64,000 bases of DNA from Przewalskia tangutica (Eukaryota; Streptophyta; Magnoliopsida; Solanales; Solanaceae). Where the stretch lies: positions 21,933,501 through 21,997,500 of the forward strand of contig CM056732.1 of assembly GCA_029844215.1 (NCBI GenBank). Direction: 5' to 3'. The notes beneath the pieces were generated by a model, which saw only the letters and a list, made by a program, of their open reading frames with translations, did not search any database and had not been told where the DNA came from. This document shows, in pieces, positions 34,335 through 45,978 of the stretch (positions are counted from its first letter, which is position 1; every line of letters begins with the position of its first letter). A program made the translations under genes and the position numbers.

Positions 34335-35231
34335 ATCTCTTGTGGTTAATTTCAGACTGCAGTCAATAGGAGTGTTTAGAGTCTTAGCTACAGATAGGCC
34401 AAGTTATGAGATTAGTTCTAATGCATATTTCCTTTGATGTATTAGGATTTCTTTTTCTGATCTTGCAAATTCAATGCCCAAAAATACTTTAGTTCTCCAA
34501 GATCTTTCATCTTAAATACCCGTTTTAGTTCCTACTTAGTTTCATTTATTTGTTCCAGGTAATCTTCAGTGATAAGCATATCATCTACATAGACTAGTAC
34601 AAATGTTATTCCCTTTTCTATTTTTCTGGTAAACAGTGAGTGATCATACTGTGATTGCTTGAATTCCATTTGCACTAGAGCTTCTGTTAGTTTGAAATTT
34701 CATTGTCTTGATGCTTGTTTAAGCCCATACAAAGATTTAATTAGTCTACATGCTTGTTGTTTTCCCTATGACTGATGAATTCTTGTGGTAATTCCATGTA
34801 AATTTCATCATGTAAGTCATCTTGTAGAAAAATATTATAAACATCCATTTGATGTATATGCCAGTTTCTGGTTACATCCAGAGATAATATGGTTCTGGCA
34901 GTAACCATCTTCACAACTGGTGAAAATGTTTCCTGGTAATCTATGCCTTCTCTCTGGTTCCTTTTGTTACTAGTCTAACTTTGAGTCTTTCAATTTCTCA
35001 TGTGGCCTTATACTTGATCTTGTATACCCATTTTCATCCTATTGGATGTTTGTGTTTTGATAATGGTACTATGTCTCATGTATGCTTATCTTGTAGTGCC
35101 TTTATTTCTGCTTTCATGGCTTCTATCCATCTTGGATCTTTTGATGCTTCATTATAACTTTTTAGTTATGTTACTGCTGAAAAAGTTGTGATGTAAGTTT
35201 TATATTTAGGTGAGATTGAGTTGTATGATAT
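34335..35231 (-). pseudogene. Antisense copia reverse transcriptase, left part of a split element
   Basis: Minus-strand frames give copia RT pieces: ETFSPVVKMVTARTILS-like at ~34880-34930, YTSNGCL-like at ~34850 (normally QMDVYNAFL), the catalytic YVDDMLI at ~34575-34595 and QRKYALELISDLGL-like at ~34430. Stops and small indels are frequent. The segment is cut at 35231 by the Tekay-like element and at 34334 by an LTR fragment; the rest of the element (RNase H, 3' LTR) is not seen. Confidence 0.85.
35227..35231. repeat. Target-site duplication GATAT, left
   Basis: GATAT directly before the TGTCACGCC end of the Tekay-like element; identical to 45396-45400. Confidence 0.9.
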
Positions 35232-37875
35232 TGTCACGCCCCGAATTTTCCTAAGTCTTTACTTAGGGCGTGATGGCACCTGGACAATTATTTTCCACCA
35301 GGAGCACCATTTAATTCTCTTTATTTAGAAATTTAAACTTATATTCAAATACGGAGCTATTAATAAAAATAACAATAAAGAAATTTGTTTATGACTTTAT
35401 TGAAAATATAACGCGAGCCCATACTCGTGCAAATATTGTTTCTACATAGACATGCTGACAAATATTATTCTAAGTTGGAAGGGAGACCATTCCACACGGG
35501 CATTTCCCGAGACACTGGGCCGACATTACGAACTCGACGAGTACCAAGCCCGAAGCAATGGGCTTGGTATGACAAGAGGCTGCGGGACGATCGCTAGCCT
35601 TGGCGTGGAGCCTTTCCTCTATCACGCTTTCCTGAAACATGTTAAATAAAGAGTCAGCCGTACCATCTGGGGCTGAGTGAGAACCTTACCCTGCAATTCA
35701 AAGTAATACCACAATATTCCAAGTGCAATCACATTATAACGTAATAAGCATATTGCAAAAACATATCGATTCTACAACATTTTTAAATATGCAACAACTC
35801 CTCATAGAAATTCTCGGTTTAACTAACACTTCATTTTATCGTGTTATGCGTTAAGACATTCCCCTGCATTTCCACATGTTTATTACATTCATATATTTGT
35901 GAACGCGTATTCACCTTTCATATTTATATATATGTGAACATGTATTCATCTTTCATATTTGTTGCGGCGTGCAACCCGATCCATTATATTTACGTATTTG
36001 TGAACACGTATTCACTTTACGTTTTGTTGCGGCGTGCAACCCGATCCATTATATTTACGTATTTGTGAACGCGTATTCACTTTACGTTTTGTTGCGGCGT
36101 GCAACCCGATCCATTATATTTACGTATTTATGAACGCGTATTCACTTTACGTTTTGTTGCGGCGTGCAACCCGATCCATTATATTTACGTATTTGTGAAC
36201 ACATATTCACTTTACGTTTTGTTGCGGCGTGCAACCCGATTCATTATGTTTACGTATTTGTGAACGCGTATTCACTTTACGTTTTGTTGCGGCGTGCAAC
36301 CCGATCCATTATATAGTTATATATTTATGTGAACACGTATTCACTTTTCATATTTTTCAGAAGATCGAATAAATAATATTCTCTTTCCCAACATTCTGTC
36401 ATTCATACTTGTAACGATTATAACGTTTTAACCATAACTCCAACTAAGGTGTTTCTCAAGCGGAAACTAAGTTAAGACGGGGATCTTTCACTGTACCAAA
36501 TTTCATTTAAAACTACTTTGGGTAACTAACACAAATTTATCCTCAAAACAGCCACATGAAATTTGTTTCGGCAGAATTTTTATTAAACAACACCCAATCT
36601 TATAATAGTCATAACTCCTAATCTGTAAACCCGTTCAAGTCCCATAAATTCTCAAAACGACGAGAACAGAGAGCTACACGTCTCCATGTGAACCATTCTT
36701 TCATATTCTGTACCATTTGGTACAGTTTTACACTTTTATTCGCTGCCCTTCCTGGATCTCGATAGATCCGAGGCAGAAACTTTAAACAGCGATAACTCTC
36801 AATCCGTAAGTCGGATAGACCCCCGTAAGGTCTCAAAATGTCCACAACAAAGATATCTATAACTTTTATTTAGCAACAATTTTCATATTCCCCACAGATT
36901 AGTACAGTTTTACGTTTCAACGTCCTGCCCTTCTGGATTCAGACGAATCTGAGGCAGCAACTTCAAACTACAATAACTCTCAACTCGTAAGTACGTTTTA
37001 ATAAATCTTTATATATATCTGTCCGTAACAGAGAGATTTACAACCATGTAAATTTTAATATAATTCTAATAAATAAAACTCAATAAAAACAGTCCGTAAT
37101 TATGCCCTTTCCGAATTTCGACCAAATCTAAGGCAGGAACTTTGAACTATGATAACTTTCAAACCGTACGTCCATTTTACCTCATTTTTGGTTCTATATG
37201 ATCATATTAGAGAGGTGTACAATTCTTCCGAATTTCATCAAATTCTAACAATTATAACTCAGTGAGAACAGTTCGTAAAGTTTATGACGCAACTAGTTGT
37301 CTAAACAATCAAAAGTTCAATATTTCTTTTCAACACTCAATTCTTATTCCAACATGTATTGAACTAAAAATAAAGGATGTTACCAAAAATTTCTGAGTGA
37401 GAAAACTCACCTTGTAAGTGTGAAGATTATTGTTGTGTGGTTGCTAAAATTATCCTTACTCTCTAGTATTTTGCTTCTTGTTCTTCTTGTCCTCTTGGTA
37501 TTTTTTCCTCTTCTTTTCTCTTGTTTTTTTTTGATTTTCTAACCTTTATGTTATGTACTTTGTTTGTGTGTAAATACAATGTATAAGTGGAGAGTTTTCT
37601 ATAACCTATAGGAGGTGAAATGACAAGAGTTGGAGGGGAAATGAAAAGGGGGAAAGGGGAAGGGAAGGCCTTGCACGTACGTGCATGCTCCAAAATTGTT
37701 ATTTTTTTATTTTTTTTCTTTTGTTTTTCTTTTGTTTTGTTTTCTTATTTTCATTTCATCTATCTATTTATCCAACTTTAACACTAATTCTATCCCATGC
37801 AATTTATTCTTTATTTTCTTATATATATTTATTAACCCAACCACAACTATATATTTTTTTTTTCCGGATTTCACA
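35232..37875 (-). mobile_element. 3' LTR of the Tekay-like element
   Basis: On the minus strand it starts TGTGAAATCCGG at 37875 and ends GGGGCGTGACA at 35232. It is preceded by the polypurine tract AAGGAGGAGAGAA. It contains the 65-bp tandem array. Open frames such as 36618-36845 (-) occur in both LTRs with no recognisable family. Confidence 0.95.
35961..36350 (+). repeat. Six tandem 65-bp units inside the LTR
   Basis: GTTGCGGCGTGCAACCCGAT recurs at 35961, 36026, 36091, 36156, 36221 and 36286. Each unit also has TATTTACGTATTTGTGAAC and GCGTATTCACTTTACG. The GTTGCGGCGTGCAAC part is itself nearly palindromic. Confidence 0.95.
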
Positions 37876-38019
37876 TTCTCTCCTCCTTAAGCAACATTCG
37901 TCCTCGAATGTGAATAAGGTCGTAACATAATCACATAGACACAATAATGTTTATTGTTATTGTAACACTAATTTGGGGCTTCACATTCTCCCTTCCTTAA
38001 GAAGCATTCGTCCTCGAAT
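37876..38019 (-). other. Polypurine tract and a second upstream copy of it
   Basis: On the minus strand CATTCGAGGACGAATG, then CTTAAGGAGGAGAGAA, abuts the LTR start TGTGAAATCC. About 106 bp upstream (37981-38019) the same box recurs as CTTAAGGAAGGGAGAATGTGAAG, including the first bases of an LTR start. Confidence 0.85.
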
Positions 38020-38225
38020 GAAAATATGGTTGTAACCTGATGCGTATAGACACGCAAATGGTACACATATGAAGTACTATGTAATGCATTTTTCCTTAGT
38101 CAAATAGGAATGGATATTTGACTTTCATCGCCTCTTCGCTTCCCGGTGGCTTCCTGCGTGGAGTGATTACGCCATAGGACTTTCACTAAGCAATATCTTT
38201 ATTTCTAAGGCGTTGGACCTTTCTA

Positions 38226-38560
38226 TCAAGTATTTCTACCGAGCTCTTCATATTGAAGCTCTTTATTAAGAACTATCTCACGGGAAGGATGACGTGACTT
38301 GGATCGTGCAAGTATTTTCGTAATATTGACACATGAAATACGGATCGCTTCTTCCGACTCTTGTGGAAGTACTAATTGTAAGCCACATTCCCATTCTTCG
38401 CAGATCTCATACGGCCCAATAAACCTTGGACTCAATTTCCCTTTCTTACCAAAACGCATCACTCCTTCCATTGGGGACACTTTTAAAAATACTTTCTCCC
38501 TCTTGGAATTCAAGATCTCTTTTCCGATGATCCGCATAAGACTTATGACGCTATGAAATT
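38226..38560 (-). pseudogene. gypsy integrase C-terminal tail (GPY/F region)
   Basis: Encodes KVFLKVSPMEGVMRFGKKGK, LSPRFIGPYEI, then a degraded chromodomain-side segment ending EIVLNKELQYEELG. The usual AYRLALP and FHVSML parts are altered by indels. This tail of chromoviral integrases helps target insertion. Confidence 0.85.
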
Positions 38561-38724
38561 TTGATCCGCTCGAATCATCTGTACCTTATCATTTGTTTCT
38601 TGAATGACTTGGTCCGAAACGATTCGCCTCACCTCGAACCATCAGTGGAGATCTACATTTCGTCCATATAATGCTTCAACGGGGCCATTTGTATGCTAGA
38701 GTGAAAACTATTGTTGTGGCGAAC

Positions 38725-39298
38725 TCAATTAGACATAGATGGTCCAACCGGTTTCCGAAAATCTAACACACAAGATCGCAACATGCCCTCGAGTGTTTGT
38801 ATTGTTCGCTCGGCTTGCCCATCTGTTTGTGGGTGGAAAGTCGTGCTTAACTTAACTTTTGTCCGAGACCTGCTGGAAACTTTGCCAAAAGTGTGAGGTG
38901 AGCGAGAACCCATGCGAAATAATTTGTAAGGAATCAGTGTAACATACGATCTCTCTCAAATAAATCTGTATTATCTTGTGGTGCGCGATCGTAGTCTTGG
39001 CCGGTAAGAAATGGGCTGACTTTGTAAGTCGATCAATAATCACCCAAATAGAATCATACCCTTCTCGAGTTTTGGTAGACCGATTCTGAAATTCATATGA
39101 ATCGCCTCCACTTCCACGTGGGGACTCCAATGTCTGAAGTAATCCGCGAGTTTTGATGTTCACTTTCACTGGCGACATATAAGACACCTCGACAAACTCA
39201 TGGCGTCTTTCTTCATCCGTCCACGATGAATTTGCCTTGAGGTCTGATACATTTTGTTGACCACGGATGAATGGAATATCTTGTGTTGTGACCCTCAT
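38725..39298 (-). pseudogene. gypsy integrase core, broken
   Basis: 38852-39298 encodes a degraded zinc-region follow-up, then GYDSIWVIIDRLTKSAHFLP and a shifted IISxGFSLTSHFWQSF (D..D region). 38725-38913 continues in another frame with STTFHPQTDGQAERTIQTLE, which carries the catalytic Glu. Small indels separate the blocks. Confidence 0.9.
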
Positions 39299-39900
39299 CT
39301 AAGATCTTCCTCCTTAGATCCTTTACCTGGAACACATAACCTACCCTTATACCGAAGGTTCGTCATTATCTCCCAATGTAGCGTGAAGGTTTTCCTGTTG
39401 GATTCTCTCGAAATCCAACAAACTCGTATCCTCAATGACTTTCTTTTATTTACGAAGCTAAGGCGATGCGAGGTATCATGTACCACCACCCTACCTTCAC
39501 CGATCTCGGTTAAGCTAACCCCGAGGTTTCCCGATCTTTGTACCTCCGAACGATACCCTCTTTTGTATTGCCAAATGGGCCAGCGCCCATTGATCTCCCA
39601 TCGAGTCGTCGGCCACCACGTTAGCTTTCCTGGATGGTAAAGAATACTAAGGTCATAATCCTTAAGCAACTCTAACCATCCTCTTTGTGAGATTCAAATC
39701 CTACGTGGTTATGTCTGCAAACTCTTATGATCTGTAAATATATCCACACGCACACCATACAAATAATGTCTCCATATTCGTAAGGCAAACACCACCACTA
39801 ATTCCAAGTCATGAGTTGGGTAATTCTTCTCATGTATCTTCAATTGTCTAGATGCATACGCAATAACCTTTCCAAACGCATCAAGACACATCCTAACCCA
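39299..39900 (-). pseudogene. gypsy RNase H and connection, broken
   Basis: 39709-39891 encodes FGKVIAYASRQLKIHEKNYP, THDLELVVVFALRIWRHYLYG and IFTDHKSLQ, the standard gypsy RNase H. 39295-39669 gives LLKDYDLSILYHPGK, after which the usual ANVVADALSR is garbled by indels (TWWPTTRWE), and LTEIGEGRVVVHD follows. Confidence 0.9.
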
Positions 39901-40099
39901 ACTCTGAGAGGCATCGCGATAGGCGTGAACCGCCGCGTCGGATGGTAAGGTTAAGGCTGGTGCGATGAGTCAACAATTCCTTTAGTTTCGAAAACTTGCC
40001 TCACATGCTTCGACCATTGGTACTTAACCGCTTTTGAGTCAACCGGGTCAAAGGAGCGCAAGACTAGAAAAACCTTTTACGAATCTTCTATAATACCCA

Positions 40100-40700
40100 C
40101 CAAACCAGAAACTTCTAACCTCTCGGAGTGGTCGGTTTGGCGGTTCTTTCTTCTTCTATCTTACGGGGTCTACCATAATTCCATCCCTTGACACAACATG
40201 GCCCAAAAGGCTACCTTTTCCAACCAAAATTCACACTTTGAAAATTTAGCATATAGTTTCTCTGTTTCAAGACTTGAAGACTACCTCCGGATGCTCTTGT
40301 GTTCTTGACACTCTTCTTGTAGATTAGGATATCATCTATGAACACAATCACGAACAAATCTAGGAATGGTTTGAAGATTCTGCTCATTAAATCCATAAAA
40401 GCTTTGGGGCATTGGTTAACCCAAAAGACATGACCAAGAACTCATAATGGCGTAGTATCGGGTCTAAAGGCTGTTTTGATATATCATTGGATTTATTTTC
40501 ATCGATGATATCTCGAGCGAAGATCAATCTTGGAAAAATAATTGGCTCTCTGAAGTTGGTCAAAAAGATCATCGATTCTTGGTAATGGATATCGATTCTT
40601 GATCGTGACCTTATTGAGTTGTCGATAATCGATGCACATTCGGAGCGATCCATCTTTTTTTCTTCACAAAAAGGACTGGTGCTCCCCAGGGGGAAACACT
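40100..40700 (-). pseudogene. gypsy reverse transcriptase, broken
   Basis: 40387-40653 encodes the fingers region (SRIDIHYQ replaces usual LPRIDDLFDQL context) and YEFLVMSFGLTNAPK. 40211-40396 encodes MDLMSRIFKPFLD and VIVFIDDILIYKKS with the FIDD form of the catalytic motif. Frameshifts at ~40390 and ~40500 are visible. The downstream thumb is shortened. Confidence 0.9.
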
Positions 40701-41048
40701 AGGCCTTATAAATCCTTTATCCGTAAGATCCTTCAATTTGTTCTTTTAACTCTCTCAATTTATTGGGCCATTCGATATGGAAGAATAGAAATAGTCTTGT
40801 ACCGAATTAACTCTATAGCGAACTCCACTTCTATCAGGAGGAAGGCACAGGAGATCTTCAGGAAAAAACCTTGAAATTTTTCAAACAATAGGGACATCAT
40901 GCACTGTGGGACTCTTTTTGGGTATCTACTATATTAGCCGGATATCGCACCCACTTTGTGACTCCTTAATAACTTTTGAGACCTAAGGTAGGAAATAAGG
41001 TCGCGTGAGGATATTCTTCGCATCATGGGTAGCAAATCCACGAGCAGT

Positions 41049-41245
41049 GGTATAACGTCTTGGGGTTTTCCTCATTTATACTCTTACCAGGCGGGTGGTA
41101 TGACGTCTTGGAGCTTTCCCTCATTCATACTCTTACCTGGAGAAGGTGGTATAACGTCTTGGGGTTTACCGCCATTTATACTCTTACCACGAGAAGGTGG
41201 TATAACGTCTTGGGGTTTACCTCCGTTTATACTCTTACCCTAGCT
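41049..41245 (+). repeat. Four tandem ~50-bp units inside the gypsy internal region
   Basis: TGGTATAACGTCTTGGGG recurs at ~41049, 41096, 41147 and 41198, each followed by a TTTATACTCTTACC block. Units are 47-51 bp. They lie between the RT and gag homologies, with no matching domain on either strand. Confidence 0.9.
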
Positions 41246-41269
41246 CGTAGGCTATCCTACATAGCATAA

Positions 41270-42170
41270 GTAAGTCAAGAAATCCACAACTTCTTATTGA
41301 CATTATTAATATATCCTCTCATTTTAGTTCACTTAAGGCACTAACATGTCTTAATAAAAGAATCAGGAAATTTAATCCCAAGTACTACATACTTACTCTT
41401 TTAAAACGAATGACTCTTTTTTTTTTTATATAAAACTTCCAAGATACTAATAACCATAGCATCAAGTCACTTGTCCTTACTTATCTTACTTAAAGTAAAT
41501 CTCTCCTTTTAACTTTCCATAAAGCGAATATAACCAACTTCCCATAAAGTCGTTATATTAATCTTATACCTTAGTCAATTACATTTTCCTATTTCCAAGG
41601 GACTTAAACTTTTAAAACAAAACAAGTATCATATACTCAAAACACTTCAAGTCCCTTAACTTTGAAAACTTAAGACATCCTTAATAGTTTTAAAGAAGTG
41701 GGTTAACCTCCTAACCCGCCCAACTTGGCCATTCTTAAATAAGTAAAGGATATCAAAGTATTGTACGTCTACCGTACTATATAAGTACAACTATTCATGC
41801 TCAAGAGATAGGAAAGTTCCACATACCTTTATTGATCTTCTAAACGATAAGTGGAACTCTCTCTGGATGGAGTTGACTATTTTCTATAGTATGACTCCAA
41901 TCGGATAGTTGAAAAAGGTCGAGTCACATAAATGCCTCTTTCGTGAATACTCTCTTTTGATTTGGCAAAACCTTCTACCCTCATTGTCATGTTGACGATC
42001 TGAAGGTACGTCCGATCATAGGCTAATGCCACTACCTTCTCTACCAAGTTCGGGTTTAAACCCTCACAAATCTTTTGACCTTCTCCATTTCGTAGGAATA
42101 ATATGCACGTTGTATGATGAAGATCGCATGAATTAAGTATTATATTCTTTCACATTGCGGTCTTCTTGTT
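41270..42170. other. Internal gypsy region without recognisable domain
   Basis: The protease and late gag are expected here. No active-site motif could be found, though indels may hide it. Confidence 0.4.
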
Positions 42171-42461
42171 TCAATTGTTCAAACTCACGCCTGAGCGCAT
42201 CTTTTCGGGTGTAGGCATGTACTTTTTAATGAATACGACTCTGAACTCCCCCCACATCATCGGTGGTGACATCGGAAAATGATTTCTTCTAAAATTTCTC
42301 CACCACACCCGTGTGTCGTCCACTAACCGTGCGATTACTAAATTGACGACATGCGTCTCCACACATCCTCGTGTAAACAATAGGTTTTCTACCTCATCGA
42401 GAAATACTATTGGGTTAGAATTGTAGTCCTTCCCTGTATAGATATGTTCCCTTCTTCTCAC
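42171..42461 (-). pseudogene. gypsy gag fragment
   Basis: Encodes a capsid segment of the form NPIVFLDEVENLL, ETHVVNLVIARLVDDTRVWW and MMWGEFRVVFIKKYMP, typical of Tekay-like gag (DPxxFLxE..., A..WW..., W..F...F..KY.P). No full gag frame remains. Confidence 0.8.
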
Positions 42462-42751
42462 AAAATTTGCCCCATATTCTATCTGGTACCTCTCCTACCT
42501 TTTCGGTCGGTGGTGCGATCCACATCTGGTTATTTTATCGTTGTACACTCCCTTCCACAATACTTTGAAGGAGGTAGTACGAGAACCAAGTCTTTGAAAA
42601 GACTCAAGATAGGCACGAGAAGAGTATGAAAGAAGTGAAACTTTAGGATGTTATTCCGTTTACTTATTACTAAGGTGGCGCGCTGCGTCGCAATAAGTGT
42701 CGTTCAAACATGACTCGAGAAAACTTCCTAGAATCTCTTAACTTTGGTTTA

Positions 42752-42763
42752 GCTTTGATACCA
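42752..42763 (-). other. Primer-binding site of the Tekay-like element
   Basis: Minus-strand TGGTATCAAAGC, three bases from the 5' LTR end, matches the initiator tRNA-Met site with one mismatch. Confidence 0.85.
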
Positions 42764-42766
42764 ACT

Positions 42767-45395
42767 TGTCACGCCGAATTTTCCTAAGTCTTTACTTAGG
42801 CGTGATGGCACTGACAATTATGTTCCACCAGGAGCACCATTTAATTCTCTTTATTTAGAAATTTAAACTTATATTCAAATACGGAGCTATTAATAAAAAT
42901 AACAATAACGAAATTTGTTTATGACTTTATTGAAAATATAACGCGAGCCCATACTCGTGCAAATATTGTTTCTACATAGACATGCTGACAAATATTATTC
43001 TAAGTTGGAAGGGAGACCATTCCACGGGCATTTCGAGACACTGGGCGACATTCGAACTCGACGAGTACCAAGCCCGAAGCAATGGGCTTGGTATGACAAG
43101 AGGCTGCGGGACGATCGCTAGCCTTGGCGTGGAGCCTTTCCTCTATCACGTTTTCCTGAAACATGTTAAATAAAGAGTCACCACCATACAAATTTGGTGA
43201 GAACCTACCGCAATTCAAAGTAATACCACAATATTCCAAGTGCAATCACATTATAACGTAATAAGCATATTGCAAAAACATATCAGGTTACAACATTTTT
43301 AAATATGCAACAACTCCTCATAGGAAATTCTCGGTTTAACTAACACTTCATTTTATCCCGTATTGTACGTTAAGACATTCCCCTGCATTTCCACATGTTT
43401 ATTACATTCATATATTTGTGAACGCGTATTCACCTTTCATATTTATATATATGTGAACATGTATTCATCTTTCATATTTGTTGCGGCTTCAAACCCGATC
43501 CATTATATTTACGTATTTGTGAACACGTATTCACTTTACGTTTTGTTGAGGCGTGCAACCCGAGCCATTATATTTAAGTATTTGTGAAATCTTATTCTCT
43601 TTACTTTTTGTTGCGGCGTGCAACCCGATCCATTATATTTACGTATTTATGAACGCGTATTCACTTTACGTTTTGTTGCGGCGTGCAACCCGATCCATTA
43701 TATTTACGTATTTGTGAACACATATTCACTTTACGTTTTGTTGCGGCGTGCAACCCGATTCATTATGTTTACGTATTTGTGAACGCGTATTCACTTTACG
43801 TTTTGTTGCGGCGTGCAACCCGATCCATTATATAGTTATATATTTATGTGAACACGTATTCACTTTTCATATTTTTCAGAAGATCGAATAAATAATATTC
43901 TCTTTCCCAACATTCTGTCATTCATACTTGTAACGATTATAACGTTTTAACCATAACTCCAACTAAGGTGTTTCTCAAGCGGAAACTAAGTTAAGACGGG
44001 GATCTTTCACTGTACCAAATTTCATTTAAAACTACTTTGGGTAACTAACACAAATTTATCCTCAAAACAGCCACATGAAATTTGTTTCGGCAGAATTTTT
44101 ATTAAACAACACACAATCTTATAATAGTCATAACTCCTAATCTGTAAACCCGTTCAAGTCCCATAAATTCTCAAAACGACGAGAACAGAGAGCTACACGT
44201 CTCCATGTGAACCATTCTTTCATATTCTGTACCATTTGGTACAGTTTTACACTTTTATTCGCTGCCCTTCCTGGATCTCGATAGATCCGAGGCAGAAATT
44301 TTAAACAGCGATAACTCTCAATCCGTAAGTCGGATAGACCCCCGTAAGGTCTCAAAATGTCCACAACAAAGATATCTATAACTTTTATTTAGCAACAATT
44401 TTCATATTCCCCACAGATTAGTACAGTTTTACGTTTCAACGTCCTGCCCTTCTGGATTCCGACGAATCCGAGGCAGCAACTTCAAACTACAATAACTCTC
44501 AACTCGTAAGTACGTTTTAATAAATCTTTATATATATCTGTCCGTAACAGAGAGATTTACAACCATGTAAATTTTCATATAATTCTAATAAGTAAAACTC
44601 AATAAAAACAGTCCGTAATTATGCCCTTTCCGAATTTCGACCAAATCTAAGGCAGGAACTTTGAACTATGATAACTTTCAAACCGTACGTCCATTTTACC
44701 TCATTTTTGGTTCTATATGATCATATTAGAGAGGTGTACAATTCTTCCGAATTTCATCAAATTCTAACAATTATAACTCAGTGAGAACAGTTCGTAAAGT
44801 TTATGACGCAACTAGTTGTCTAAACAATCAAAAGTTCAATATTTCTTTTCAACACTCAATTCTTATTCCAACATGTATTGAACTAAAAATAAAGGATGTT
44901 ACCAAAAATTTCCGAGTGAGAAAACTCACCTTGTAAGTGTGAAGATTATTGTTGTGTGGTTGCTAAAATTATCCTTACTCTCTAGTATTTTGCTTCTTGT
45001 TCTTCTTGCCCTCTTGGTATTTTTTCCTCTTCTTTTCTCTTGTTTTTTTCTGATTTTCTAACCTTTATGTTATGTACTTTGTTTGTGTGTAAATACAATG
45101 TATAAGTGGAGAGTTTTCTATAACCTATAGGAGGTGAAATGACAAGAGTTGGAGGGGAAATGAAAAAGGGGAAAGGGGAAGGGAAGGCCTTGCACGTACG
45201 TGCATGCTCCAAAATTGTTATTTTTTTTATTTTTTTTCTTTTGTTTTTCTTTTGTTTTGTTTTCTTATTTTCATTTCATCTATCTATTTATCCAACTTTA
45301 ACACTAATTCTATCCCATGCAATTTATTCTTTATTTTCTTATATATATTTATTAACCCAACCACAACTATATATTTTTTTTTTCCGGATTTCACA
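42767..45395 (-). mobile_element. 5' LTR of the Tekay-like element
   Basis: Starts TGTGAAATCCGG at 45395 and ends GGCGTGACA at 42767. It carries the same six 65-bp units (43480, 43545, 43610, 43675, 43740, 43805), the third and neighbours diverged. Over ~43,800-45,395 it is almost identical to the other LTR, but 42767-43650 differs by many 1-3 base gaps. Confidence 0.95.
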
Positions 45396-45400
45396 GATAT
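45396..45400. repeat. Target-site duplication GATAT, right
   Basis: Identical to 35227-35231. Confidence 0.9.
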
Positions 45401-45552
45401 GAAGTTGGCTATGGAATACGGAATATTGTTTGATTTATTTGTAACAAAATCTTTCAGCCAAATAGGAGGTTGTTTTTATCTGCTGGATTTTCTGGTCCGT
45501 ATATCAGTGGTAGGTATAACAGTGGTAGATGGACTTGATAATTGTGTTGTGA

Positions 45553-45978
45553 CTATTTGATTTGTATCTGAGTTTTTTGTTGTGATTCTGGTTTTTGGTG
45601 TAGACATTCTATGAACTGATCCTTTTTGAACTGCATTGTGATTGTTAGTAGCAGAAATAGATATTTGTAGATTAGTATTGCAATCTGAACTGTCATACTA
45701 CATCTCTGATCATTAAGCTGGAATATGTGCCCTTCTGGTGTTTCCTTTTGAAAAGGAAATTCAGCTTCCCTAAAAGAAACATCTCTACTAACAAATAGTA
45801 ATTTACTCTGTAGATCATATAAGATATAACCCTTTTGTGTTTCTGAATATCCCATCATAGCACAAGTTTTCACTCTTGATTGTAGTTTATCAGAAACAGT
45901 CAGATCAATTGCATAACATAAGCATCCTAGAACTCTTAGATGACTTATATTTGATTTTTTTGTTGTGAAGTTTCTCAT
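45553..45978 (-). pseudogene. Copia integrase C-terminal region
   Basis: Encodes SHLRVLGCLCYAIDL, CAMMGYSETQKGYILYDLQS and LFVSRDVSFREAEFPF, the standard copia integrase tail and zinc-less C-terminal domain, continuing to a Gln/Thr-rich linker. It overlaps the core in another frame, so one frameshift lies near 45950. Confidence 0.9.

Larger units (their letters stand above)
35232..45395 (-). mobile_element. Tekay/Del-like Ty3-gypsy element, complete ends, decayed genes
   Basis: About 10.2 kb with ~2.64 kb LTRs (35232-37875 and 42767-45395), a primer site, gag, RT, RNase H, integrase and a polypurine tract, all on the minus strand. LTR ends are TGTGAAATCC and GGCGTGACA. The 5-bp duplication GATAT flanks it. 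It sits in the linker between integrase and RT of an antisense copia element. Long LTRs, gag-pol order, the CATTCGAGGACGAATG box and a GPY-type tail (VSPMEGVMRFGKKGKLSPRF) support the Tekay/Del chromovirus lineage. Pol frames are broken by many small indels although the LTRs are largely very similar. Confidence 0.95.

Noticed and set aside
36618..45212. Frames repeated in both Tekay-like LTRs (36618-36845 and 44137-44364, 37463-37693 and 44982-45212, minus strand)
   Set aside because: Duplication is explained by the LTR pair. No domain is recognisable, and the sequence lies in LTR promoter/leader DNA.
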